From: Gallionella sp.
Lineage (GTDB): Bacteria; Pseudomonadota; Gammaproteobacteria; Burkholderiales; Gallionellaceae
Direction: 5' to 3'
Assembly (NCBI GenBank): GCA_030645955.1
Contig: JAUSMR010000097.1
Span: forward strand, 1 to 64,000
Length of the DNA: 64,000 nucleotides
A model generated the notes under the pieces. It had not been told where the DNA came from, ran no database searches, and saw only the letters and a list, made by a program, of their open reading frames with translations. The stretch's first letter is position 1. Each line of letters begins with the position of its first letter. This document shows, piece after piece, positions 52,775 to 61,833 of the stretch. The position numbers and the translations under genes are program-made.

Positions 52775-53944
52775 ATGAGCGAGCAAACTTCACAACCTGA
52801 AAACATCGAGCCTGGAAACATCCAGCCGGAAATACCGGCATTGTCCGAACAGCCGCACCCGGCACGTAAAACCGGGATGGCAGATGCGTTATCGCACATC
52901 AGCATCACGCAAATGACTCTGGCCGTACTGGTGCTGATTTTCCTGTGGCAATGGCAGGCCGGACATCGCGCCATCAGCGACATGCAGCAGCAACTTGCAA
53001 AGAAAATTGCCGAGATGGACGGCGGCAGCAAGGCCAACCTGATTTTGCTGACGCAAAGCCAGGACCAGGTACGCGAACTCTCCGCCAAAGTGGCAACGCT
53101 GGAAACGCGCTATGCCGAGGCACAGAATCAGCGCGCCGCGCTTGAAGCTTTGTATACGGACATGTCGGTAAGCCGCGATGAATCCGCACTGGCTGAAGTC
53201 GAGCAAATGTTGCTGATCGCGGCGCAGCAATTGCAGTTGTCGGCCAATGTAAAGGTTGCGATGATCGCCATGCAGAGTGCCGATGCGCGTCTGCAGCGCA
53301 TGAACCGCCCTGCTTTCAAAGGGCTGCGCAAAACCATCAGCCAGGATATTGACAAGTTGCGGTCGCTGCCCAGTGTGGATATTGCCGGCGTCAATTATCA
53401 ACTTGATAATCTGATGGCCTCTGTGGATAAGTTGCCGTTGGTCTATCAGCAACGAGCGGCGACTCAAATGGTAGCGCAAGCTGCTGCTTCAAAAGATGAA
53501 ACGATTTGGCAAAGGTTGCTGCGCGAAATCGTGCAGGAGATGAAGCAACTGGTGCGCATTGAAAACACCGGCAAAGCGGAAATTCCGCTGCTACCGCCCG
53601 ACCAGGAGTTTTTTCTGCGCGAAAATCTTAAACTGCGTTTGATGTCGGCGCACCTTGCTCTGATGTCGCGTGACGAGGAGAGTTTCAGGCAGGAACTGAA
53701 AACTGCGCAGCTTTGGACAGCGCGCTATTTTGACGGCAAATCGTATGAGGGCGTGCGGATGCTGACCGGGCTGAAAAAACTGGCCTTATCCAGCATCCGC
53801 GTCGAATTGCCGGACATCAGCCCGAGCTTGCAGGCTGTGCGCAACTACCGCTTGACGCGCGAAAACGAGCCAAAGGCGAGTTTCGAGGTACGGCCAAACG
53901 AGCCGAGGGTAAATTTCGATTCCCGTCCCAGGATGTCGCGATGA
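52775..53944 (+). CDS. hemX: HemX-like membrane protein of the heme operon
   Basis: A protein of about 389 residues with a Pro/Glu-rich cytoplasmic tail, one membrane helix (ITQMTLAVLVLIFLWQWQAG), a coiled coil (about 75-130) and a large periplasmic region. HemX proteins of proteobacterial hem operons lack the methyltransferase domain suggested by older names, and their role is not settled. MSEQTSQPEN at 52775 was chosen; a start seven codons upstream has no better signal. It overlaps hemY by ATGA. Confidence 0.9.
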   Translation: MSEQTSQPENIEPGNIQPEIPALSEQPHPARKTGMADALSHISITQMTLAVLVLIFLWQWQAGHRAISDMQQQLAKKIAEMDGGSKANLILLTQSQDQVRELSAKVATLETRYAEAQNQRAALEALYTDMSVSRDESALAEVEQMLLIAAQQLQLSANVKVAMIAMQSADARLQRMNRPAFKGLRKTISQDIDKLRSLPSVDIAGVNYQLDNLMASVDKLPLVYQQRAATQMVAQAAASKDETIWQRLLREIVQEMKQLVRIENTGKAEIPLLPPDQEFFLRENLKLRLMSAHLALMSRDEESFRQELKTAQLWTARYFDGKSYEGVRMLTGLKKLALSSIRVELPDISPSLQAVRNYRLTRENEPKASFEVRPNEPRVNFDSRPRMSR

Positions 53945-55110
53945 AATACCTGTTCTGGATACTGTTGCTATTCGCCGCCGCAGTCGCGCTGGCCGCTGCG
54001 TCGCACAATCCGGCCTACGTGTTGCTGGTGTATCCGCCCTACCGTGTCGAGCTGTCGCTTACCCTGTTTGTCGTTTTGTACATACTCACTTTTATATTCG
54101 GCTATGGGTTGGTGCGACTGACGCTTGCAACGATACAACTGCCGTCGTATGTGCGGAAATATCGTTTGGATCGTGCGCAAGGCAAAGCACGTAAATTGCT
54201 GGACGATGCGCTCGGCGCTTTTTTTGAAGGACGCTATGCTGCGGCGGAAAAGGCATCTGCGCATGCGATGGAATTGGGCGACACCTCCGCGCTGCATTCA
54301 ATCATCGCGGCGCGCGCTGCCCACGAATTACGCGAGTTTGACAAACGCGATGCTTATCTCGCCGATACCAAAATCAAGTCTGTGGGCGAGACCACGATGC
54401 GTCTGATGGCGAAGACCCAGTTCCAGCTCGACCAGAAACAGCCGCAATCTGCGCTCAACTCCCTGAAGGAATTAAGCGAGTCGGGTATACGCAAACATGT
54501 AGGCGCGCTGGGTCTGGAATTGAAGGCGCAACAGCAGGCGCGCAACTGGGACGCGGTGCTGGATGTGATAATGCAACTGGAGAAGCGCAACGCCATCGAT
54601 AAGCTCGCCGTCGATCAACTGCGTCAACAAGCGTGGCTGGAGAAGTTGCGCGGACATACGCAGGACATCGCCACGCTGCGTGCGCTGTGGAAATCCATTC
54701 CGGGCGAATTCAAACAACGCGGCAAGATTGCAGCGGCCGGCGCCCGGGCGTTCAGCCAGCTGGGAGATTGCCAGAGTGCGCAGCAACTGCTCGCGGATAT
54801 CCTGAACGCGCAATGGGACAGCGAGTTGGTGGCGTTGTATGGCGACTGCCAATCCGGTAATGCGGTTGCGCAGATCGAACAAGCCGAGAAATGGCTCAAC
54901 CTGCACAAACAGGATGCCGGGCTATTGCTTGCGCTCGGGAAATTATGCCTGCATCAAAAACTGTGGGGCAAAGCCCAGAACTACCTTGATGCCAGCATAA
55001 GCCTGGAACCCAGTCATGCCGCCTTTACAGCACTGGGCCAGCTCGCCGAAAAGTTGGGCAAGCACGAACAGGCGCTCGTCCATTTCCAGAAGGCGATGCA
55101 ATTTCAATAA
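53941..55110 (+). CDS. hemY: HemY-type TPR membrane protein
   Basis: The protein has 389 residues. Two hydrophobic helices at the start (YLFWILLLFAAAVALAAA and LTLFVVLYILTFIFGYGLV) are followed by TPR-like helical repeats (for example KARKLLDDALGAFFEGRYAAAEKASAHAME, of which the landmark is LGAFFEGRYAAAEK). The proteobacterial HemY is found in heme operons and is thought to help late heme synthesis, but it is not the protoporphyrinogen oxidase of Gram-positive bacteria. Its start overlaps the hemX stop. Confidence 0.93.
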   Translation: MKYLFWILLLFAAAVALAAASHNPAYVLLVYPPYRVELSLTLFVVLYILTFIFGYGLVRLTLATIQLPSYVRKYRLDRAQGKARKLLDDALGAFFEGRYAAAEKASAHAMELGDTSALHSIIAARAAHELREFDKRDAYLADTKIKSVGETTMRLMAKTQFQLDQKQPQSALNSLKELSESGIRKHVGALGLELKAQQQARNWDAVLDVIMQLEKRNAIDKLAVDQLRQQAWLEKLRGHTQDIATLRALWKSIPGEFKQRGKIAAAGARAFSQLGDCQSAQQLLADILNAQWDSELVALYGDCQSGNAVAQIEQAEKWLNLHKQDAGLLLALGKLCLHQKLWGKAQNYLDASISLEPSHAAFTALGQLAEKLGKHEQALVHFQKAMQFQ

Positions 55111-55183
55111 GAAGAAAACAGAGACTGGCAACATTGCTCCGCCTGCCTGAGCAAATTCTTATGCTTCCCCGAATGAAAAGGAA

Positions 55184-56197
55184 TTAATCTTTCGGCGTAA
55201 AGGTGAACATGTCCGAAAAGAACGCATCTTCCGGCAGTCCGCGCAAAGCGGTATAGTCGCGACGCGCGGCTGCCACCATTACCGGCGCGCCGCAGGCATA
55301 GACTTCAAAACCGGATAGGTCACAGAAATCATCCAGCACTGCCTGATGCACCAGGCCGATTCTGCCTTGCCAATTGTCACCGGGCAGCGGTTCGGAAAGT
55401 ACTGGCGTAAATTTGATGCCGCTGCTTTCCCATTGCCTTGCATTTTCCAGCATATATAAATCTGCCAATTTGCGCGCGCCCCAGTAGAAATGCATAGTAC
55501 GTTTCAAGCCGATGTGCAGGGCGTGTTCGATGATAGCCTTGACCGGGGCGAAGCCGGTGCCGCTGGCGATGAAGATCACAGGTTTATCCGAGTCTTCGCG
55601 CAGGAAGAACGTGCCGAGCGGTCCTTTGAAGCGCAGGATATCGCGCTCATTCATTTCGTTGAACACATGCCCTGAAAACGTGCCACCTGTAATGTTGCGA
55701 ATATGCAGTTCCAGAAATTCGTCGTTGTGCGGCGCGTTGGCCAGCGAAAAACTGCGCGGCTTTTGATTTTTCAGCAGGATGCTGATGTATTGGCCGGGGA
55801 GGAATTGCAGCCGTTCATTGGTTGGCAGCTTGAGCTGCAGCAGCATCACATCCTCCGCCAGCCTTTCCATTTTCTGCACGCGGCACGGCATGGTTTTCAC
55901 CGGAATATCGCTGACTGCATTCACCTCGCGACACTCGATCACCAGGTTCGATAGAGGCTTGGCGCAGCAGAACAATGCGATGCCCGCCGCTTTTTCCGCA
56001 TCCGTCAGGGTGCTGGCCTGATACTTGCCGTAATCCACCCCTCCTTCCAGTATTTTCCCTTTGCACTCGCCGCACACACCATCGCGGCAGCTATACGGCA
56101 GGATGTAGCCATGCTTGAGCGCCGCTTCGAGTATGGTTTCGTGTTCTTCGATGGGAAAGCTGTGGCCGCTTGGCTGGATGGTAGTTTGAAAGGTCAT
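55184..56197 (-). CDS. Ferredoxin-like NAD(P)H flavin oxidoreductase
   Basis: The product has 337 residues. It begins with a plant-type 2Fe-2S domain whose Cys lie in CRDGVCGEC and, about 30 residues later, in FCCAKP. An FAD domain (RSFSLANAP) and an NAD-binding domain (IFIASGTGFAPVKAI, CGAPVMV) follow. This matches the CDP-6-deoxy-glucoseen reductase/phenol hydroxylase reductase group, whose physiological partner in this genome is unknown. MTFQTTIQPSGHSF at 56197 is the family's usual start. The gene is divergent from the SDR gene. Confidence 0.9.
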   Translation of the reverse strand: MTFQTTIQPSGHSFPIEEHETILEAALKHGYILPYSCRDGVCGECKGKILEGGVDYGKYQASTLTDAEKAAGIALFCCAKPLSNLVIECREVNAVSDIPVKTMPCRVQKMERLAEDVMLLQLKLPTNERLQFLPGQYISILLKNQKPRSFSLANAPHNDEFLELHIRNITGGTFSGHVFNEMNERDILRFKGPLGTFFLREDSDKPVIFIASGTGFAPVKAIIEHALHIGLKRTMHFYWGARKLADLYMLENARQWESSGIKFTPVLSEPLPGDNWQGRIGLVHQAVLDDFCDLSGFEVYACGAPVMVAAARRDYTALRGLPEDAFFSDMFTFTPKD

Positions 56198-56269
56198 GAT
56201 GTAAATTGCCAGTTGCGCGGAAACGCGAATTTTAACGCATAATCCAACGAACCTCTGAACTGTCCATCC

Positions 56270-57130
56270 ATGAAACGCTTGCTGATTATCGGTTGTGGTG
56301 ACGTGGCAATGCGCACCATCCCATTGCTGGTACGCCGCTACCGGGTGTTTGCTTTGCTGCGCAATGCCGCTTACTCCACGGCTCTGCGTGCCTTGGGTGT
56401 AATGCCGCTGTTGGGCGATCTGGATGACCGTGCCAGCCTCGCGCGTATCGCCGGAATGGCGGATGCGGTGCTGCACTTCGCACCCCCCCGGAACATCGGC
56501 ACACACGATACGCGTACGCGCAACCTGCTCAGTGCGCTGTCGCGTGGCACATTGCCGAAGCGACTGGTGTATATCAGTACCAGCGGCGTATATGGCAATT
56601 GTCGCGGTGCGCGGGTGAGTGAAACGCATCCGCTGAATGCACAGACAACGCGCGCACAACGGCGCGCAAATGCCGAGAAGCAGATTCGCATCTGGGCAAG
56701 GCGCAATCGGGTAAAGGCCAGTATTTTGCGCGTGCCAGGTATCTATGCGGCAGACCGCTTGCCGCTAAACAGATTGCAGCAAGGCACACCTTGCATCATC
56801 GATAATGAGGATAGCTGCACTAATCTGATTCATGCCGATGATCTGGCGCGCATCGCCGCAGCGGCCTTGAGAAACGGCGCGGCTTGCCGCGTGTACCACG
56901 CCAGCGATGACAGCCAGATGAAGATGGGTGAATATCTCGACAGTGTGGCCGATGCGTCCGGCCTGCAGCGCGTTCCGCGTATCAGCCGTGCCGAGGCTCA
57001 GCGTGTGTTGCCGGAATCGCTGCTGTCGTTCATGAACGAATCCAGGCGGCTGACCAATCAGCGCATGAAACGCGAGTTGAAGGTGAAGCTGCATTATCCG
57101 ACGGTGGCGGATGGGATTGCCACAACATGA
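56270..57130 (+). CDS. Atypical short-chain dehydrogenase/epimerase-like protein
   Basis: A 286-residue Rossmann protein. The dinucleotide loop is LLIIGCGDVAMRTIPLL, and VYISTSGVYGN is the Tyr-bearing active-site strand. The C-terminal LIHADDLARIAAAAL and VYHASDDSQMKMGEYLD are typical of YeeZ-like NAD(P)-binding proteins. The YxxxK pair of true epimerases is not clear (GVYGN but no Lys four residues on), so it may not be a classical dehydrogenase. It is alone. Confidence 0.82.
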   Translation: MKRLLIIGCGDVAMRTIPLLVRRYRVFALLRNAAYSTALRALGVMPLLGDLDDRASLARIAGMADAVLHFAPPRNIGTHDTRTRNLLSALSRGTLPKRLVYISTSGVYGNCRGARVSETHPLNAQTTRAQRRANAEKQIRIWARRNRVKASILRVPGIYAADRLPLNRLQQGTPCIIDNEDSCTNLIHADDLARIAAAALRNGAACRVYHASDDSQMKMGEYLDSVADASGLQRVPRISRAEAQRVLPESLLSFMNESRRLTNQRMKRELKVKLHYPTVADGIATT

Positions 57131-57157
57131 AGGCTTGCTGCGGTTTTCAGAGCACCG

Positions 57158-58171
57158 CTAGAAGCGGTAATGCACTCCCAGATTGATCGCAGTTGATTCC
57201 CAGTTCACCCCATTGAGGAGAGAGTAGCCCACCGAGCCATCGGAAAAAAAGGTTTTGTCGATGCCAGCCCCGGTATTCCATTGCTGTGCTTCCACAGAAA
57301 AACCAACTCTCCAGTCTTTACTGACAAGGTAAGTGGCTCCCGCAGCAAGCAAGATACCCTGACCTTTCGCGGTATGAACAAAACTCACCGGATGAGAAAA
57401 CTCGGGGCGCAAATTCCAGTTTGCAAGAGCCGAATAGTCAACCCAGTGATATTCCCCGGTAGCGGTCAGTGACCAATCGCTGCCACTTTCCAGCAGAGCC
57501 TCCATACCCACCCACGGACCTTGCCACTGTGCATCGTAGCTGCTATCCAACCCGGGGAAAGAACCTGTGGCAGGCAGGGTCTGGAATCCTTCTGTCATCG
57601 TCAGATTTTGCTGGTGTATCGACAGGCCAACCAACGGGGTTACAGACAGAAAATTCCCGTCGGCGTCATTCAACAGACGCAGCGTTCTTCCCAGACCTAT
57701 GCTGCCATCGCGCACCTCGCCGCCGCCCCTGTTGTTGGAGCGCGAAAACTCCAGAGTGCGATTATTCCCGTCATAGTCAGAATCCTGGTTGCTTCCGGAA
57801 TTGATACGGCCATAAGCAAGCTTTCCGCGCAAGCTCCAGTCAGCGTCGATATTCAGTCTGGCTGCTGCGCTCATTTGCGCAATTTTCAGATTTTCCCATT
57901 TAAGTTCAGACAAAATATTGACCGAGCCGCCTGCTATATTCCAATTCAGATTATCTTTGCGGTTACCGGTTCCAAGGAAAAATTCAAACGGCTTATCCGT
58001 GGAAGCGCGCTCGTCGATCTGTTTTACCCAGTCCCCACTCTCCATTACATCCTGCTGACCAGAATTCAACTCATCCGCAGCCCATGCCTCAGCAGTAGTG
58101 CCCAGCGCGCAGCAACATACGACTAATATTATTTTAACGTATTGTTTTTCTATGCTTTTAAGCAACCGCAC
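57158..58171 (-). CDS. Outer-membrane beta-barrel protein (omptin/Ail-like fold)
   Basis: The protein has about 337 residues, with a signal sequence ending AEAWA and then alternating amphipathic strands that end in VHYRF, with the terminal Phe typical of outer-membrane barrels. GLSIHQQNLTM and SYDAQWQGPWVGMEA resemble barrels annotated as omptin-like outer-membrane proteins, but I do not see the omptin catalytic residues with confidence. The GTG at 58171 has AGGGG eight bases upstream; a GTG nine bases earlier is the alternative. Confidence 0.72.
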   Translation of the reverse strand: MRLLKSIEKQYVKIILVVCCCALGTTAEAWAADELNSGQQDVMESGDWVKQIDERASTDKPFEFFLGTGNRKDNLNWNIAGGSVNILSELKWENLKIAQMSAAARLNIDADWSLRGKLAYGRINSGSNQDSDYDGNNRTLEFSRSNNRGGGEVRDGSIGLGRTLRLLNDADGNFLSVTPLVGLSIHQQNLTMTEGFQTLPATGSFPGLDSSYDAQWQGPWVGMEALLESGSDWSLTATGEYHWVDYSALANWNLRPEFSHPVSFVHTAKGQGILLAAGATYLVSKDWRVGFSVEAQQWNTGAGIDKTFFSDGSVGYSLLNGVNWESTAINLGVHYRF

Positions 58172-58309
58172 TATACGCACCCCTAAAAAGAGAATAAAAG
58201 CAAAGTGTTAGATACTCGCAAACGTTGCAAAACTCCGCTTCAATGTATAGAGTAGCACGGTCGTTCGCGTATATAGCTACGACCTTAACCTAAATTTTTA
58301 AGGGAAATA

Positions 58310-60169
58310 ATGAACCTTTCTAAAATAGTTGGCGCAGTATCGTTGCACACACGCGTAAGCACACTTGCTGTAGCGGCGTTATTAGGCTTGTCATTCGGTT
58401 TGTCCGGGTGCCAGGGTCCCAAAGGCGACACTGGGCCTGCAGCCTCAGCGCAGCAGCCTACAGGCACCATCCAGGGGAGTCTGCGTGACAGCGTGACGCA
58501 ACAGCCGATTGTCGGTGCCTTGTTGGATATTGGTGTAGCCACGGCAACCACCAATGCACAAGGTGAGTTCGTCATGAGAAACGTCGTGGTTCCCGTTGAC
58601 GCGAATAACAATGTCAATGCGGCGTCCTACCCTGTGAATATCAACTTGCGCAGCGTTTCTTCTCCTGTCACCATGGCCAGCGCCACTGCGACCCCGCGTT
58701 ATGCGGATTTCTTTTATCAGACCATACCCGTAACGTTTACCCCGCTTTACTCCTCGACAACAGCGACTCCGGTCACCGGCCTGATCGCAACGGTCGACAT
58801 CATGGTGGGCAAGCTGGCTGCCAACATTACGGGCGTAGTTGCAGACAGCGTAACCAAACAACCGGTTGCTGCAGGCTTTACTGTCAAGCTGGTTTCCCTG
58901 GGTTCAACCAACTCGGCAACGGGAAACGGCGGGACGGGCGCTCTTGAAAACATTGTCGGAAGCACAACTACCGACGCGAGCGGCGGCTTCACCTTCGCCA
59001 ACATCGAGTCTCTGCAGAACTTCCGCATCGATGCATGGAACGCTGCTCAGACCTACAGAGGCACCGCAAACGTGGCTGCACCTGCCGATGGCCAGACCCG
59101 TACCCTGTCAATTCAGGGAAATACAGCGGTCCTCGTGGCTTCCACCGACATTCTTGCCCCAACCATCATCAGCGTAACGCCGGAGCAGAATGCCGATATC
59201 GCCCCTGCGGCGACCGATGTGGTGTTCACCTTCAGCGAGCCCATCCTGCAGACGGCCGATACCAGCACCAGCCCTTCTGTTGCAACCGGCCTGTACAACA
59301 CCATAGCGGTGAACTTTAACGGCGCCAAGGCCAGCAACATTGCCCGCAGCGTGTCCTGGAATGCGACCTCGACCCAGTTAACGGTCACCATCCCGGCTTT
59401 GGCTGCATCATCCAAATACTCGGTGAGTCTGGCTGGTACCGGCACTGTTCTCAAGGACCTGAACAGCAATGTAGTAACTAACATTGCAACTGCAGGAAAG
59501 GGTGTGCTCGCCTTCACCACCAACGGTTCCACAACGCCAGCCGCACCGGCGGCCGTTACAGTGACAAACGGCGCAAGCCTTAACTACAACAGCCCTACAG
59601 TTCTGCTGGACTGGCTGCCGGTCTCTGGCGCGAAAGCTTACAATGTCTATCGTGCGCAGAATTTTGCCGGTGCCGCCGGACAGTTGCAGCTAATTCTTCC
59701 AGTGGTGCCAGTGGCAACTCCGCCAGTATCGACTTTAACCTCCAATTTCTCCGATGCTGTGCCCAACACACCAACATTTCCCTTCGTTTCCAGCCAGAAT
59801 AAGCTGACCTACACCTATGTTGTGAGGTCGGTGAGCGCGGATAACGTCGAGTCAGCCGACAGTACCGCCGTGCCGGCGCAGGACGCTGTGGTGCCAACTG
59901 CAACCATCCCAGCCGGTCTTGCGGCAACGTATACGATAACCTTTATCGAGCCTGTGGATGAGGCTACGGCTACTACTCTGGCAAACTACGCGCTGACTCA
60001 GGGAGTAGCGGCATCGGCACCTATTATCAACAATGCGGTATTGAATGCCAATCTGACGACTGTGACTCTTACCTTGAGCGCGGCTACGGTGACTGGCAAT
60101 ACGCTCACCATTACGGGGGTAAAGGACATCGCCGGCAACGCCATGACGGGCGCTGCCAGGACGTTCTAA
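58310..60169 (+). CDS. Large lipoprotein with carboxypeptidase-regulatory-like and Ig-like domains
   Basis: A 619-residue surface or periplasmic lipoprotein. A long signal peptide ends in the lipobox LSGCQ, followed directly by a short collagen-like GPKGDTGPA stretch. Then come two carboxypeptidase-regulatory-like repeats (GTIQGSLRDSVTQQPIVGALLDIGV, with TGVVADSVTKQPVAAGFTV as the second), a bacterial Ig-like domain (PTIISVTPEQNADIAPAATDVVFTFSEPI), a fibronectin-like stretch (VLLDWLPVSGAKAYNVYRA) and a last Ig-like domain. Two strong terminators follow. The role is likely adhesive or structural. Confidence 0.8.
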   Translation: MNLSKIVGAVSLHTRVSTLAVAALLGLSFGLSGCQGPKGDTGPAASAQQPTGTIQGSLRDSVTQQPIVGALLDIGVATATTNAQGEFVMRNVVVPVDANNNVNAASYPVNINLRSVSSPVTMASATATPRYADFFYQTIPVTFTPLYSSTTATPVTGLIATVDIMVGKLAANITGVVADSVTKQPVAAGFTVKLVSLGSTNSATGNGGTGALENIVGSTTTDASGGFTFANIESLQNFRIDAWNAAQTYRGTANVAAPADGQTRTLSIQGNTAVLVASTDILAPTIISVTPEQNADIAPAATDVVFTFSEPILQTADTSTSPSVATGLYNTIAVNFNGAKASNIARSVSWNATSTQLTVTIPALAASSKYSVSLAGTGTVLKDLNSNVVTNIATAGKGVLAFTTNGSTTPAAPAAVTVTNGASLNYNSPTVLLDWLPVSGAKAYNVYRAQNFAGAAGQLQLILPVVPVATPPVSTLTSNFSDAVPNTPTFPFVSSQNKLTYTYVVRSVSADNVESADSTAVPAQDAVVPTATIPAGLAATYTITFIEPVDEATATTLANYALTQGVAASAPIINNAVLNANLTTVTLTLSAATVTGNTLTITGVKDIAGNAMTGAARTF

Positions 60170-60188
60170 ACTATGGCAGGATGGCCAA

Positions 60189-60219
60189 CCGGCGGGGACC
60201 AACAACCCCGCCGGTTTTT
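60189..60219 (+). terminator. Intrinsic terminator of the Ig-like lipoprotein gene
   Basis: CCGGCGGGG (60189-60197) pairs perfectly with CCCCGCCGG (60206-60214) around an 8-base loop and is followed by five T. It lies 20 bases behind the stop codon. Confidence 0.92.
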
Positions 60220-60226
60220 GGAGGAT

Positions 60227-60269
60227 GCAGAAAGACAAAAGGGCTCCATGAGCCCTTTTGTCTTTCTGC
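60227..60269. terminator. Second hairpin, bidirectional
   Basis: A perfect 19-base-pair stem, GCAGAAAGACAAAAGGGCT with AGCCCTTTTGTCTTTCTGC, and a CCATG loop. It lies between converging genes and, being nearly symmetrical, can stop transcription from either side. Confidence 0.85.
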
Positions 60270-60356
60270 CGTCTAAACTTGTTTATTCCATCTGTTGCGG
60301 CTGCTCAGGCTCACCGGTGTAGCCCTGGTGAAATTCAGACCAGCACGCTGCCCAAA

Positions 60357-60920
60357 TTAATCATCCCAATCGGGGTAATTTGGGATCGATACAGTGTCCT
60401 CATCGAACACGCCCTTGTCGGCTTGTGTGTGGCATTTGTTGCAGTAGCTCAGCGACTTCACGTCATTGTTACCCTTGACCATTTTCTCGGGAATATCCTT
60501 GTGTTTGCGCTTGATATAACGCAGCTCGATGATGCGCAGCGGCGCATCGCCTTCTGCCGTGGCAATGGCAATCTTGCGTGATCGCTTGTAAAAGGATTTA
60601 TCTGCTGCGTTTTCCACCGCGTAATCATGAATGTCTTGCAGCGTTTCCTTGTCGATCTCGGCATTGTCGCCAAAGTGATCCTTCAATGCGTCGGCCTTCA
60701 GCAGTTTCTCCCAGGATTTCGCCGGCAACAATCCCGGCGGATAGGCAAAGTGGCATTCACCGCATTCCTTCAGATATTGCGTGTCGGTAACCGGTTTCAC
60801 TTCTTTGGTGCGCTGAAAATTAATCAGCCACTTTCCAAAGTTTTCTTCAGCCTGGGCATAAGTGCCACTCGTTAACAGCGCGCCCGCCAGCAATGCAACG
60901 ACTTTCATTTTTTTTGACAT
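60357..60920 (-). CDS. Diheme cytochrome c (DHC family)
   Basis: A periplasmic 187-residue protein. A signal peptide ends in TYAQA. The two heme-attachment sites are CGECH (in YLKECGECHFAYPPGLLP) and CNKCH. Both are in the order and spacing of the DHC family, and the motif CHFAYPPGLLPAKSW is diagnostic. DHC proteins pass electrons to SHP-type cytochromes or to a b-type cytochrome. A GGAG lies eight bases before the ATG. It follows the next gene by 12 bases. Confidence 0.93.
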   Translation of the reverse strand: MSKKMKVVALLAGALLTSGTYAQAEENFGKWLINFQRTKEVKPVTDTQYLKECGECHFAYPPGLLPAKSWEKLLKADALKDHFGDNAEIDKETLQDIHDYAVENAADKSFYKRSRKIAIATAEGDAPLRIIELRYIKRKHKDIPEKMVKGNNDVKSLSYCNKCHTQADKGVFDEDTVSIPNYPDWDD

Positions 60921-60932
60921 TATCTCGCTCCG

Positions 60933-61553
60933 TTACCAGGTCAATTTGATTGCGACACCCATGGCGACACCGCCCGCCATCCCTACCCCCGCATGCCCGC
61001 CGCCAGGTGCCTGGGACACGGCAGCCAGCATGGCCAGCGCGCCCGCTGTGCCGAGCAATGCGTGCATATTATCCGGGTCGGTCCAGCCGTCTTCCAGATG
61101 AAAGTCATCCCAGTGGGCCAGCAACCCGGTCGTCACCGTGGCAGCCGCCAGCGTCGCCGCCGCCCGTCCCAGTTTTGCGTGGTTGCTTGATTTCTGTGCA
61201 TCGAGCTCCGCCTGAGTCAGCGCTCTTCCTTCGACTTCAGGAGGTTTCGGAGCGATCGCTGTTGCAACGACCAGTGCCAGCGTTCCCAATCCCAGATACT
61301 TGTGAGCGTTGCTACCCGAAAACATGGGCGGCTCAAATTCTGCTGTCTGGATTGCCGGAGCTGCGCTTGCCTGCTTCTGGGCAGCATCGGCATCATTCAA
61401 TGCCAGCATGTAGGATTTGGAGCCGTTGGTGTAGGTGTTGGCCAGGGACGGAATTGCGATACTCTGCACGGTATCGTCCGCATAAGCCATTCCCGACAGG
61501 GCCGCCAGACAGGCACTGGCGGCAATATTTTTTAACCTCGCATTGCACTTCAT
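60933..61553 (-). CDS. Small membrane protein with histidines in its helices
   Basis: A 206-residue protein with a signal peptide (cut near MAYA), a soluble stretch of about 60 residues and probably four membrane helices (about 86-102, 128-146, 162-180, 188-204). Histidines 84, 125, 147, 152 and 164 stand at the ends of the helices, as heme-ligating histidines do in b-type cytochromes. I do not recognise the family with certainty. It precedes a diheme cytochrome gene by 12 bases and starts with AAGGAG six bases upstream, so the two form an operon. A role as membrane anchor or heme-b electron carrier for that cytochrome is inferred. Confidence 0.65.
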   Translation of the reverse strand: MKCNARLKNIAASACLAALSGMAYADDTVQSIAIPSLANTYTNGSKSYMLALNDADAAQKQASAAPAIQTAEFEPPMFSGSNAHKYLGLGTLALVVATAIAPKPPEVEGRALTQAELDAQKSSNHAKLGRAAATLAAATVTTGLLAHWDDFHLEDGWTDPDNMHALLGTAGALAMLAAVSQAPGGGHAGVGMAGGVAMGVAIKLTW

Positions 61554-61833
61554 TCTTTACTCCTTTAGCTAATGTTTATTCCTTATCGGAACCCCTGAAA
61601 ATCCGCATATCATTCCGGCAGCCGCGTTGCGCAGGAGAACTTCCTGCTGGCATATCAAACGTGTATTGCGCGGAGAATTTATTATGTACTTTGCATTCGG
61701 GCCAGCTCTGAGATTTTGGAAAGCCCTTGCAGCAGTTGTCACTATAGGTGCATCTACATATAAACGATAGTTAGTTATTTTTATCCAAACCATAAGAAGC
61801 CCTTATGGAATTGAGTCTTTGCACTTGTTTTCA

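Noticed and set aside
55184..56659. 491-residue version of the ferredoxin-like reductase
   Set aside because: The extra 154 residues are antisense to the SDR gene and carry no motif; homologues start at MTFQTTI.
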